Positions 45,208 to 55,845 of a DNA stretch of 64,000 nucleotides are shown piece by piece. Both the position numbers and the translations under genes were made by a program. The notes below the pieces were generated by a model. The model worked only from the letters and a program-made list of their open reading frames with translations, had not been told where the DNA came from and ran no database searches. The stretch spans positions 50,936,697 through 51,000,696 of the forward strand of contig NC_059072.1 in assembly GCF_020497125.1 (NCBI RefSeq), given 5' to 3'. Position 1 is the stretch's first letter. Every line of letters starts with the position of its first letter. The stretch is from Mauremys mutica. Its lineage: Eukaryota; Chordata; Testudines; Geoemydidae.

Positions 45208-45638
45208 CCCATTGACAGTCCACCCCTTTCATTGTAAATTCCAGGAGCCAAACCTAATTGCCCAATCCTGCAGAACTTTACACACATAAACCAGGATCAG
45301 GTACTATTTTCTGTTTCTAATTTAGAAGCTATTAGAAATTTGGGCCCAGATCCTGCAAGATACTTTGCTCACATAGAGAGCTATTTGCAGGAGCGGGGCC
45401 CTAGTGAAGCATTTCAGAGTCAAATGCCAGAGCTAAACGTGTGGTATCATCCATATATTCAAGCGAGGTGGATGTAAATCTGTGCAGTGTTAATAGCTCC
45501 ATTTTCTTCAGGTTGCTTTTCAAGTGTTGTTATGGCACCTGCTAAATCTGAATAATTAAATAACCCACCTGGTTACATGGGAGTACAGTTGAAAGGAAAT
45601 GAATAGACTGAGAGAACAGTTTTCATTGCACAGGGGAT
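45208..45638 (-). other. LSMEM1 3' flank or 3' UTR
   Basis: Sequence after the LSMEM1 stop. It holds a short palindromic repeat (45342-45401, gggcccagatcctgcaag ... ggagcggggccc). I could not locate a convincing minus-strand AATAAA, so the end of the transcript is unknown. Confidence 0.45.
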
Positions 45639-45859
45639 CTACTGCACTGTTGTGTCCAGCTTTGAACGGGGAAATAAATAGTTACGAAGATAAGGAGTGG
45701 ATGGTGTTTGACCTGTGAAGAGATTTTCTTCCTTCTCCATAATTCCTGATTGGTTTAGATGCTTTAATATGATATTGTTTATATTCTTAAGATCTTCTGT
45801 GTTCTTCCTTTCAAATGCTAGTCTGCTTGTCACTTCATCCATCTTGTTGCCAGTGTGAA
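45639..45859 (-). CDS. LSMEM1: LSMEM1, coding exon 3 (C-terminus, stop TAG)
   Basis: The acceptor ttccttttaaag lies at 45860-45861. Two bases complete the codon split with exon 2, and 72 residues follow to a TAG at 45641-45639. The segment TGNKMDEVTSRLAFERKN then EDLKNINNIILKHLNQS matches the juxtamembrane helix I know from LSMEM1 (TGNKMDDV..., DLK.INN.I.K.LNQ). Human LSMEM1, as I recall, ends soon after this point. Here about 35 more residues follow, including EKEENLFTGQ and YLRNYLFPRSKL. Either the reptile protein is longer or the stop has shifted. Function is not established for the family. Confidence 0.9.
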
Positions 45860-46199
45860 CTTTAAAAGGAAAGGACATTATGTTAAACTGGTAACATTTA
45901 AACCAAGTGGATCATTGTCACTTGGTGCATCCCTGTGGGAAATTGAATGGGAAATTATTCTGCTCAGAGACATAACAACATGATAGCAAGTTCAGAAGCT
46001 TAGTTGGAAAAGGTTGTGTGTGGAGAAGTTATGGGCTGACTGAATTATTTTACAACCGATTTTTGTTTTTCATTCTGGTGTAGTATAATGCAATAAAATA
46101 TACTGCTTAAGAGTCAGCATATACAGTCTTAAGGTGAGCAACCCTCTCTTTACCATCCATAGAAGATTTGCTAATTTAAGGGCTGTAAGATTTATCCCT

Positions 46200-46340
46200 A
46201 TGTCTGGACACAACACATTCATACGTCCCTTCGGGCACAATCCCTAAATAAATCAGAGCTTTAGGACTAGAACCAGAACCCTTCATTTCCCAAAGCCTAG
46301 GCCTCTACCATCTGAGTTAAGAGAACTCCTACAGCCGTTA
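46200..46340 (-). mobile_element. tRNA-derived SINE relic
   Basis: On the minus strand ttaactcagatggtagaggc is an A-box-like block, and ttctggttctagtcct a B-box-like block. It shares gaactccta/gttctt words with 46490-46690, which may be a second copy. Confidence 0.5.
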
Positions 46341-47173
46341 GTATTGGTAGCCTCTCATCCTCTCTGTGGAACACAAGAGAATGATATCACTTGTTTATTT
46401 TTCTATATCTATCAAGCCCAGTACATTATGTACTTAGGCCTTCTCTAGTTAGACAAAACTCTCACCAAGGTTGTGAGTTTGATAGGAGCTTAAATCCAAC
46501 AGCAGGGCACCAATCCTTGATGACTCTGCGGATTACAGACATAACACTAGATAAACCTTATGGCTGGGAGAAAAAACTTGGAACTTCAGCTCCCAAAAAA
46601 CAAGCCTCTACCCCTTTGGGTCCAAGAAGAACTCCTGTAATTAACTGTAGTAGTGGGTCCCTTACCCTCTCTGCTACCTAGTCATTACACAGCAACATTA
46701 CTCATTCAGTTATACATAATATAAAGCCAATACTTGCAACAAGGACACATCCTGTTTAGGCAAATGTGGGGTCATTGTAAAGCAATTTAATTGGGCTTCC
46801 CAGGTACAACATACAAGATTCCCTGTGCAGCCTTTACTTCCTTGACAATCATCTGCTTTGCCAGCAGGCTCTCTTATGAGTCCAGAACTGCCGTTAGTGG
46901 AGGCAGTTCAGGGACCAGTGGATGAAAGTTTCCTGTTTAAAAAAGAGAGAGCGAGGAACCTGCGATGTGCCCCAGCTAGAGCCACAACATAGGGGGAAAC
47001 ATCCTGCTGCCAAAGGGCCTCAAGTTCTTCTCACCACAGCATCCTCAGTTAGCAGAATGCACCTCATCCTATCTAACACCACTGCATGAGCAGTGAAAAC
47101 CAAACTGGTGCGTCCCTGTGATTCAGAGGTAGCCTGTGGCTGTTGGCTTGGCAGCATTACTGGCCCTATAAAT

Positions 47174-47556
47174 CAGGGGTGGCCAACCTGTGGCTCCGGA
47201 ACCACCTGCGACTCTTCAGAGGTTAACATGCGGCTCCTTGTATAGGCACCGACTCTGGGGCTGGAGCTACAGGTGCCAACTTTCCAATGTGCCGGAGGGT
47301 GCTCACTGCTCAACCCCTGGCTCTGCCACATGCTCTCTCTCCTCCTCCTCCTCCCCATCCCTCCCAGAGCCTCCTGCACACCATGAAACAGCTGATCGGA
47401 AGGTGCAGGGAGGGAGGGGGAGGCACTGATCGGTAGGGCTGCTGGTGGGCAGGAGGTGGTGGGGGGGAGGGGGCTGCTGACATATTACTGTGGCTCTTTG
47501 GTAAATGTACATTGGTAAATTCTGGCTCCTTCTCAGGCTCAGGTTGGCCACCCCTG
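47174..47556. mobile_element. hAT MITE, 383 bp, near-perfect TSD
   Basis: The ends caggggtggccaacctg and aggttggccacccctg are inverted repeats. The flanks ctataaat (47166-47173) and caataaat (47557-47564) differ at one base. It lies in LSMEM1 intron 2. Confidence 0.92.
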
Positions 47557-48351
47557 CAATAAATGGATAATTATCCCCACAGAGGTGATGCTATTAGCCA
47601 ATTCCGAGATCACATCTGATTTTTCAGGCTCCTTTCATTTGGGGAATTCTTTGTTCCAGATTATTTCCACTCAGCTCTTAGCACTGGAATCTGAAGCCCT
47701 CTCTGAATAACACACACTGAATTATCTCCATGTTTACTGACCTAAATTCACACCCACCCCACCATGTTACTCCATCAGCCTTAATGGAATTACACCAGGA
47801 ACAAAATTCTTCTGGAGAAGAAAAGAAAAAGAATGTTTTCAAAACATGCCCCAACAACACAATCTACTTGAAAAGGAAACACTCTGCTTTACAATCAACA
47901 TTTCCAGGAACCACAGCCTAGCACTGCTGAGCTATATTTCAACTACTGTTCTTATGTCAAGATTAAATGCAGGTTGTTTAAAATCCTCCTTTAAGGTGTT
48001 GGTCACATTGATAACCTGTTGTTGGGCTCTGCTGATGAAGTAGCAAGGAAAGAAACTAGCTTTTTAAAAGTTGCCCTGCCAGCCTTGCTTAATTCAGATA
48101 AGTTAGCACACAGCAGTAGCCCCCTACAAGACATTTTTAGCTTAATTTCTATCTCTTGTCCTGAGGGAATGGATTCGAGTTTGACACTGTTGCAGTGCTA
48201 GGGAGAGAGCCACCCAAATCCTTGTTCTGGGGCTAAGTAAGCAAATCTGAATAATTCTTTGACCTCCCTGTCAAGACACATTCCAGTGAACATCTGTCAC
48301 TTCCCAACTCTCCCATCTTGGGACACCACTTATCAAGGTTTTAGTTTGTAA

Positions 48352-48649
48352 GGCCTGGTCTTCACTGGGGAGGAGGGGGGCTCGATCTAAGTTACGCAAC
48401 TTCAGCTACGTGAATAACATAGCTTAAGTCGACATACTTAGACCTACTCACTGCGATGTCTTCACTGTGGTGAGTCAACTGCTGCCGCTCACCCGTCGAC
48501 TCTGCCTGTGCCTCTCACGGCGGTGGAGTACAGGAATCAATGGGAGAGCGCTTGGGGGTTGATTTATCGTGTCTAGACTAGATGCGATAAATCAACCCCC
48601 GCTGGATCAATTGCTGCCTGCTGATCCGGTGGGTAGTGTAGACATACCC
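48352..48649. mobile_element. Harbinger MITE, 298 bp, TAA TSD
   Basis: Starts ggcctggtcttcact and ends agtgtagacataccc. TAA lies on both sides (48349-48351, 48650-48652). The internal palindrome gggggttgattta ... taaatcaaccccc lies at 48554-48600. In LSMEM1 intron 2. Confidence 0.9.
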
Positions 48650-48856
48650 TAAGAAACATCACTAGCCTTCCCAGTGCAGGGCTGCATTGCACAGCCATTC
48701 AAAAATGCAAAATATTTAAATGATCCAATACAATAGTGTTGTAAGCTCCTGCTTACACAGTGTGACTTTCTAGCCACTATAGTAGTTGGATTGGAGAGGT
48801 TTGTAAGTCTGAAGCCTCAGAAGTGGCTTCTAGTCCCCTTAGCTCAGGAACTAAAA

Positions 48857-49023
48857 CAGCGGCTCTCAACCTGAGGCCCACAGGCCACTTGCAGCCCAAT
48901 CAGCACAGAGCTGTGGCCCACGTGACATCCTCAGTGCCATACAGGTAGTATCGGATGGGGCACACATAAAACATTATGGGCTGCATATATGGCCCACAAC
49001 TGTAAATAGGTTGAGAACTACCG
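48857..49023. mobile_element. hAT MITE, 167 bp, degraded TSD
   Basis: The ends cagcggctctcaacctg and aggttgagaactaccg are inverted repeats. The flanks aactaaaa and gactagaa agree at 6 of 8. It ends 169 bp from LSMEM1 exon 2. Confidence 0.82.
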
Positions 49024-49191
49024 GACTAGAAGGTCATGCTTTTAGATCCAGAGGTTTCAGAGATTCAATGCCTAATGCCAATTACCAATCCAATTTTACA
49101 ATAGCTTGTTACAATGTAGCCAAATATAGTCCAACACTTCCTTCCCTTGACAGGCCATGTTATTTACAAGAATCGTAAATACTTTACTTAC

Positions 49192-49326
49192 TTGTTAAGA
49201 ATACTACAAATGAAACAAGCGCCAAACTGACAATCAAAATAATGATCAGTGTGACGAAGAACAAATGTTGGCAACTTATGCTGCTCCATGTCATCAAACC
49301 ACCAGTGTTCTCTTCCTCCTGGGCTG
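49192..49326 (-). CDS. LSMEM1: LSMEM1, coding exon 2 (membrane segment)
   Basis: 135 nt between acceptor ttccatag and donor AACAA|gtaagt; it enters in phase 1 and leaves in phase 1. It supplies the acidic EEEN linker and the single transmembrane helix (about residues 64-87: LFFVTLIIILIVSLALVSF then VVFLT), closely like the LSMEM1 helix I recall (LFFVG...LIVSLALVFFV). The longest open frame over this interval is a different, spurious frame; phase matching with exons 1 and 3 and the hydrophobic helix decide the choice. The protein should be a one-pass membrane protein with a long charged tail. Confidence 0.92.
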
Positions 49327-49642
49327 CTATGGAATGAAAATAATATTCCGATATGAAATTGATGGGAAGTTATTAGGAAAACAAATAACAAAATGCCTCT
49401 GGTTCTAAGCAGAGAGAAGCCAGATACACCCAAACTTTGAGAATGTTCAGAGCCAAGTCCAACCTTTCTGAGTTGGATCCATCTCTGTTTCTAAGCAGGA
49501 TACAGGCACCATGTTATTAATAACTTTAGCTCTCTCCTGTTAAATTGCAGTCCTATTCCAAAAAGGAGATATGTAAAAATGGCAGTGCTTACTTAACAGA
49601 TCCACTCCCTTTATGTATTCAGAGTTATAGTGGCTCACCTTA

Positions 49643-50531
49643 GGGCTTGGCTACACTTACAGTTTGCAGCGCTGGTCATCCAGCTGTGTAGGAGCAGCGC
49701 TGGTGTGTGGCCACACTCACAGCTACCAGCGCTGGTGTGGGGCCACATTTGCAGCATTTCCAGCGCTGTTGGGAGTGATGCATTATGGGCAGCTATCCCA
49801 GCATTCAAGTGGCCGCAACGTGCTTTTCAAAAGAGGGGGGTGGAGTGGGGTCTAGTGTGACAGGGAGCGGGGGGAAAGAGAGAGTGGATTTTTGGAGCCA
49901 ACACTGTGTGTTAGCTTCCTGACTTGAAAAATCAGAACATTTTTCCGACCCCTTAGTCTTAACTCTTAATTGCAAACAGCATGTAGGCAACACGACTCCC
50001 CGCTGTTTCCCTGCCTGCCTCTCATTTGATTGTTTACAGCCAAGTACAGATGATCACAGCAAACAGGAGCTGTGTTTGTTTTTTAGATAGCAGCAGCAAC
50101 GGAGGAGCTCCACAGAGCTCGTTCACAACAGGGAGGAGGATCTCATTTGATTGTTCACAGATTGATCACAGCAAACAGGAGCTGATAAGCAGCTCCGGTA
50201 GAAACGGAGCGAAACGGAGCTCCTCCGGAGGTTCACAACAAAACAAAGAGAGGCTGCATAACAAAACAAAGGGAGTAATTTAGTTTAAAGCATTCTGGGA
50301 TATCTCCTTATTCCCTGGAGGCCAATAAAAGCGCTGGTGTGTGTCCACACTTGATGAGCAGCGCTGGATCACCAGCGCTGCAATCGCTACACCCCAACCT
50401 GGCCAGGTGTACAGCCAGCGCTGCAGCCAGGGAGTTGCAGCGCTGGATGTGCCTTGCAGGTGTGGACAGTTACTAATTGCAGCGCTGGAAAGCCTCTACC
50501 AGCGCTGCAACTTGCAAGTGTAGCCAAGCCC
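49643..50531. mobile_element. Harbinger-type element, 889 bp, non-autonomous
   Basis: The ends gggcttggctac and gtagccaagccc are perfect inverted repeats, followed inward by acttacagtttgcagcgctg and its counterpart cagcgctgcaacttgcaagt. The flanks TTA and ACA suggest a decayed 3-bp TSD. Both arms repeat cagcgctgg many times. The 500-bp centre (49.84-50.31 kb) is unrelated and non-coding, with two near-repeats of tcatttgattgttcacag/tttacag. Confidence 0.85.
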
Positions 50532-51439
50532 ACAGTCACAACAAATATTTTGCTGCTTTTCACTCCTGATAACCACTGGAGCCATACAGCTAAGAAAGTG
50601 TGAGCAACATTCCTTTCCACATTGTGAATCATCAACTGTCTGGCTAGCTAACTTCCCATCAGTTACACCTGTGCAACTCTGCTGACAGCAATGGGCCTGC
50701 ACAGGCTGAGCGCCTAATTTGACCTGCAGAACCCTTATTTCTTGCAATGTAACATGAGAAAGGAAGAATCCAGTTTTACTTTCCCGGGTTCAGGCTGAAT
50801 GGGCAGGGCTGAAAGTTAGACTACATTAGAACTTGTTGGGACATTTTCTTTAAATATACTGTTTCACTGAAATTTTTGCCTGCCAAGTTTACAAGGTCCA
50901 GGATGGACTCTCCTGGCACTTCCAGGAAAACAGAGAGAATGGGAGATGCAAATAGAAAACTGACATTTTTGGGATCTGCAAATGGCCTTTTTTCCAACAC
51001 AATTCCATTTTGTGAAAATGTTTGGAATGTTTTGGTTTGTTCCTATGCAATTTTTGAGACCTCAAAAGTTGTCATGAAATGGAATTGTCTTCTCTGGCCA
51101 GATGTACTATATATAAACTGAGCACATTTGGCATGACAGTGAGAGGTATGCCCACTTGCCACTCCTCCTGCAGATGCAAGAAGGGGGACAACCAGTTAGC
51201 CACTCCTTCCCTGAAATTTGTGGGGCAAACCAGCTTGCTGCTCTTTAGAAACTTTGGTGGGTGAAAGGACATGTCCCTCATAAAAAATATAACAGCTAAG
51301 TGTGGGGTGGATATGGGCCTAGGGGTAGGGAAGATAGTGGGAACCAGGGTTTGAATCCTCTTCAGAGTTCCTGAACACAACCAAAAGTTTTGTGTGAACC
51401 ATAGTTTCCCATTTGGGCAGCATTTGCCCTAGGAGACCA

Positions 51440-51890
51440 TTTGGGGAAGTTCTGTGGCCTGTGTTATACAGGAGGTCAGACTAGATCAGTGGTGGGCAAC
51501 CTGCGGCCTGCAGCCCATCAGGGTAATCTGTTGGCAGGCCACAAGACAGTTTGTTTACATTAACCGTCCACAGACACAGGTGTCCGCAGCTCCTAGTGGC
51601 CGTGGTTCACCATTCCTGGCCAATGGGAGCTGTGGGAAGCGGTGGCCAGCATGTCCCTGTAGCCCACGCCACTTACCACAGCTCCCATTGGCCGGGAATG
51701 GTGAACCACGGCCACTGGGAGCTGCGGGCAGCTGTGCCTGCAGACAGTCAATGTAAACAAACTATCTCGCGGCCTGCCAGCAGATTACTCTGATGGGCCA
51801 CATGTGGCCCACAGGCTGCAGGTTGCCCACCACTGGACTAGATGATCACAATGGTTCCTTCTGGCCTTGGAATCTATGACTCTCAGTCTA
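51440..51890 (+). mobile_element. CR1 LINE 3' tail, sense, split by a hAT
   Basis: ggcctgtgttatacaggagg and, after the insertion, gatcacaatggttccttctg then ccttggaatctatga are the CR1 3' terminus. The hAT at 51487-51835 is inserted in the gactagatga word of the tail. Confidence 0.92.
51487..51835. mobile_element. hAT palindromic MITE, 349 bp, perfect TSD, nested in CR1
   Basis: The termini cagtggtgggcaacctgc and gcaggttgcccaccactg are perfect 18-bp inverted repeats. The perfect 8-bp TSD is gactagat (51479-51486, 51836-51843). Inner arms also pair (gtggttcaccattcctggcc and ggccgggaatggtgaaccac), so nearly the whole element can fold on itself. Confidence 0.96.
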
Positions 51891-52859
51891 AAATCCCAGT
51901 CTGGAAAGAGAACGGATGTGCATCTCTGCTCATAGAGAGCTGAAGGCTATAGGCTTGAGACTGGAGCAGGCAGTCCTTGAGCAGACCACATTGGGAAGGT
52001 TAAAGGTGGGGTTACACTGAAGCTGTGACAAATCACAGCTTCATATGATTATCCACTATGAAAAATGTATTTCCAAGTTTCCATCGGTGTTGTGTTGAAT
52101 CTGGTAAGACTCTTGAAGGGCATTGCAATTAAGCTGATGGTGATAAAGAAGAAAAAGGATTGTATATGCCATAACAGCACTTTGATGATGAGTAAACCCA
52201 TGGTTTGAGAGTTCACTGAACTAGTCAATACTAGTCTAGGAGTATTTTTGCTGTCTTTTATTGCATTTAATGTGTTCCTGCCTGGGGATAAAGTAAAGCC
52301 TGCAGCCTTTTAATATTTTTTTTTATCATGCCCTCAGCCTTCATAACAAATACAATTTGTACTAAATGCCACCACCACTGATATTGCTTCCTAGCCGGAA
52401 TAATAATGATGGGGGAGCTGCTTTCACAGTCTCTCAAGCATTGCAAGCTATGAATAGAATTCCCATAAATGCCACTTGAGTGCTCTGCCTAATGAACACT
52501 TCTTACTAGCCAACTTGCCAAATGTGCCAGCTTACGTTATTGTAAGTAACCAGTGAACAAGGATTCCTGCCAACCTGCAAACAATGAGAACATTTTATGT
52601 TGTGAAGCGAAAAGTAATTGGTGTGGAGCACCTACCAAAATTAGAGGCTCTTGCTTTTTAAAACTACTTTAAATTTATGGCTAATGTGTTGCCTTAGGTT
52701 TGCTTATGTCAGATCATATTAAGCTACTGAGCTAAAGGAATGCTATGGGTACTGCATCGAAGCATTGTTGAAATGTCTTTTTTTTTTTAAACCCAGATCT
52801 GGCATTTTCTGTAGAAAATGATAGCACTGTCCCATGTATTTTTAATGATTACCAGAGGG

Positions 52860-53630
52860 TGAAAAATGCTCACACAATTCAAGGATAGGGGTGGAAGCAG
52901 TAGATGTGGTATAGCTTGACTTGAGTAAGGCTTTTGCTACCATCTCACAGAACTTTTTCACAGACAAACTAGAGAAATATAGCCTAGACGAAGCTACTAT
53001 AAGGTGGGCGCACAAGATGTGGACAAATTGGAGAAAGTTCAGAGGAGAGCAATAAAAGGGATTAAAGGTCAAGAAAACGTGACCTTGGAGGAAAGATTGA
53101 AAAAAACTGGAGAAGAGAAGACTAGGAGGGGAGCATGACAACACTCATCAAGTATGTAAAAGGTTGTTATAAAAGAGAGGGTGATAAATTGTCCTTAACC
53201 ACTGAGGACAGAGCAGGAAGCCATGGGCTTAAACTGCAGCAAGAGAAATTTAGGCTGACATTAGAAAAAAAATCCTGATTGTAAGGGTAGTAGAACAAAT
53301 TACCTAAGGAGGTTGTGGAATCTTCATCATTGGAGGTTTTTATGAACAGGTTAGACAAACACCTGTCAGGGAGGTCTAGACAGGGGTGGCACGTGCTTGG
53401 GGCGGCAAGCCGCGGGGGGCACTCTGCCGGCGCCGCAGGACCAGCGGACCCTCCACAGGCAAGCCGCCGAAGGCAGCCTGTCTGCTGTGCTTGGGGCGGC
53501 AAAATGCCTAGAGCCGCCCCTGGGTCTAGATAATACCGAGTTCTGCCTCAGCACAGGGGACTGGACTAGATGACCTATTGAGGTTCCTTCCAGTCCTACG
53601 ATTCTATGATCTTAATAGTTCTGTAACAAA
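52860..53630 (+). pseudogene. CR1 LINE, RT fragment plus 3' end, split by a hAT
   Basis: 52.87-53.01 kb matches the KAFDTVSH-type block of the CR1 RT (gtaaggcttttgctaccatc ... aactagagaaatatagcct). It then jumps to the 3' region (agaggagagcaataaaaggg, ggtagtagaacaaattacct, acacctgtcagggagg, ggactagatgacctattgag, ttccagtcctacgattctatg). Internal deletion and frame loss are clear. The hAT at 53381-53522 interrupts it. Confidence 0.88.
53381..53522. mobile_element. hAT MITE, 142 bp, perfect TSD, nested in CR1
   Basis: Starts caggggtggcacgtgc and ends tagagccgcccctg. TSD ggtctaga on both sides (53373-53380, 53523-53530). Same family ends as 10233-10629, with only one cacaggca...gcc palindrome unit. 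Confidence 0.93.
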
Positions 53631-55080
53631 GAGATCCAGAATATAACACATTTCTTGGTACGGCAGCTGAGGATTGTAAATAGTGCAGTCTCTTGGAATA
53701 TATTCTACTGGTGTGAGGGCAATCAGATACTTACATAAAACTCCAAGCATTAAAGAAACATCTAAAATATATCAGAGAAAGAGCCAAATTGGTGGACAAA
53801 CTATACATAGCACTGCTTTCATTTTCTGCTGAAATACAGCCACCTGTAGGTAACTGTTTAACAGGAACAAGAGTACTGTATAACAATTTAGTCCAGAAGT
53901 GAAGAACAACGTCCATTTAAAATTACAGGGAGAATCTAGGTAGGCAAAAGAGAAATTATCTGACACTAGAACTGATTCATTCTGTGCCATTTCTTGTTCT
54001 TGTTAAAATGAGGATCGCCTACATAAGACAATACCATGGCAGATTTCTATAATTTTCAATATGGGATCCTAGTGTCTGGCAGCTGCACCACTATAGTAAT
54101 TATCAGAAAAATATTCAGCTCCTGGGCTAAGATGTTGATGTCTTTCTAACTCCTCTTCCATCAAAGCTCTAGTGTCACCTATATCATTTCTCCCAGCATT
54201 ATTCATACATGTATAAAATCAAGCAAGGTGGTGGTTGAGTGGGTATCTGCATTTTTGTCCTATTTGAAGCCTAGTTGATTATGATTCTTACTGTACAGCT
54301 ACTCTTCAGCCAAATTTCAAAAGTACAAATTGTGCTGCTAAACTAAGGAGAAAACTACAGAGTACCTCCTTAAATAGCATAATGTGGAATGCTGCCAAGA
54401 AACTGCCACTTGTAAAGTGCTTTCAGATCACAAAAGAGTCAAACACATCTTGAATATTGCTGGCTAAAAATATTCTTGTTGCCATGTGTGAGTCAAAGAT
54501 AAAGTGCATACAAGCAGTAAAATCAGGAGGATAGTACAATTCTGAATATGTTTGAAATAAGTTCCCTGAATTAAGATCTAAAGAAGGTTCATCAAATACC
54601 TCAGGAAACTGGCTGGGATCATCAGGTGATAGTCATTCCTTAAAAGCAAAAACAGGATCACAATAATTTTAGTTGCAGCTTTTTTTTCCTTTTAAGCTTT
54701 TATGTGTATTTTAGTAATTGTGAAAATTGCCAGACAGAAGAGAGAGGGCATTATTTTTATTCCCAGAATGGATACATATTGGGAATGATGGTACAGGCTT
54801 ACTACAATGTCGCACCCGTGTGCCTCAGACATGATGTGAAGGGCCAGGCTAGGCGTGGAAAGGTAGCACAGTTTCCACAGAGAATACTTGGCCATGCTGT
54901 GGACATCGCCAACAAGAATCTGGTACTGGCAATTGTCACCTACAGGTTACTGGAGTAGTTAGACCACTGGTCCTATGTTCTGTGCACATGATTCCAGTTG
55001 TGCTGGTCGTTTTTGTCATAGCTATCTCATATCAGAATTCAATTTCCTTTAAATGCCTGAGTTGAAGTGCACTTATTAAG

Positions 55081-55171
55081 CCAGATCCTTAGCTGTTGTA
55101 AATTGACATAGTGCTGTTGACATCAGTGGAAAATACATCATTTGGATTTACACCAGCTGGGAATCTGGCCC
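55081..55171. repeat. Short palindromic repeat
   Basis: ccagatccttagctgttgta and gatttacaccagctgggaat-ctggcc are near-complementary ends of the same family as 6389-6461. It lies 147 bp downstream of the LSMEM1 exon 1 donor. Confidence 0.65.
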
Positions 55172-55317
55172 ATGTGTAGTGCATGTGTTTATACGGTAAA
55201 TAAATCCCAGAATGATAAGCATTAGTTTAAATTATCAAACATCTGTGCATTAGTCTTTTTTTTTTTAAACCTAGTTTATATTGAGAATAGTTGCCAAGCA
55301 TTATCTGGCATACATAC

Positions 55318-55449
55318 TTAACAGGTGTTGAGATCCATCAGAACATAGATGCAGTTTGTTTAGGTTGTTTAAGGAATCAACCACATAAAGTTTTCCTTCT
55401 TCATTGGTATCAAGTAAGTCAATTTCAAGAGAAGAACTCTCCATTGTAC
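55318..55449 (-). CDS. LSMEM1: LSMEM1, coding exon 1 (start ATG at 55444)
   Basis: The acceptor ttttcttttag precedes five untranslated bases (GTACA) and then ATG, so an upstream untranslated exon must exist; I did not find it. The 42 codons encode MESSSLEIDLLD, then EEGKLYVVDSLNNLNKLHLC and SDGSQHLL. The GKLYVVDS...LNKLxLC block is the conserved N-terminus of LSMEM1 (leucine-rich single-pass membrane protein 1). The donor used is TTAA|gtatgt, leaving phase 1, which matches exon 2; the nearby gttaag would give the wrong phase. In human the gene lies between IFRD1 and TMEM168 on 7q31 (from memory), so this window should be syntenic to that region. Confidence 0.92.
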
Positions 55450-55491
55450 CTAAAAGAAAACATGGATATTGGAAATAATGACTACTGTTAA

Positions 55492-55845
55492 GGGGCCTGA
55501 TCCTGTGAGGTGCTGAGCTCCTTTAACTCTCACTAAAATCAGTGGGAGTTGAGGATGATTAGGTCTTTGTAGGAGATATTCAGAACCTTTCAGGATAGGA
55601 CCAATATGAGTTGTGAGAAACTCACTAGTTAACATTTCTAGTTTATTGTTCGAGATCCTTAAGTGTGAAAGTTAATTGCCACATCAGAATGTTGTAGTAC
55701 ACTGTTCCACCTTTCTAGCTCCTGCATTGATTCAGGTGTAAATTATTACTTATTTGTATAACATCCAAAGCCTGGAAGGTACTTTACAGACCAATAAAAC
55801 AGGGTGAAATCCTGGCCCCATTGAAATCAATGGCAAGTCCCTAGT
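55492..55845. repeat. Two further palindromic-family relics upstream of LSMEM1 exon 1
   Basis: 55492-55590: ggggcctgatcctgtgaggt ... taaaatcagtgggagttgag. 55801-55845: gtgaaatcctggccccattg. Both carry the (a/c)ttgaaatcaatgg-type core. Confidence 0.5.

Larger units (their letters stand above)
45862..49190 (-). other. LSMEM1 intron 2 (3.3 kb), filled with repeats
   Basis: It runs between donor AACAA|gtaagt and acceptor ttaaag. It contains two SINE-like heads (46.20-46.34 and 46.49-46.69 kb, minus strand), hAT MITEs at 47174-47556 and 48857-49023, and a Harbinger MITE at 48352-48649. No other exon is recognised. Confidence 0.75.
49328..55316 (-). other. LSMEM1 intron 1 (6 kb), repeat-rich
   Basis: It runs from donor TTAA|gtatgt to acceptor ccatag. 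It holds a Harbinger MITE (49643-50531), a CR1 tail with a nested hAT (51.44-51.89 kb), a CR1 RT/3' fragment with a nested hAT (52.86-53.63 kb), and otherwise unique sequence. No additional coding exon was found, and none is needed for the frame. Confidence 0.75.

Noticed and set aside
49188..49433. 81-codon minus-strand frame over LSMEM1 exon 2
   Set aside because: Wrong frame: it lacks the membrane helix and does not join exons 1 and 3 in phase.
54704..54958. 84-codon plus-strand frame in LSMEM1 intron 1
   Set aside because: No domain and no splice-site pair; length is within chance for AT-moderate sequence.
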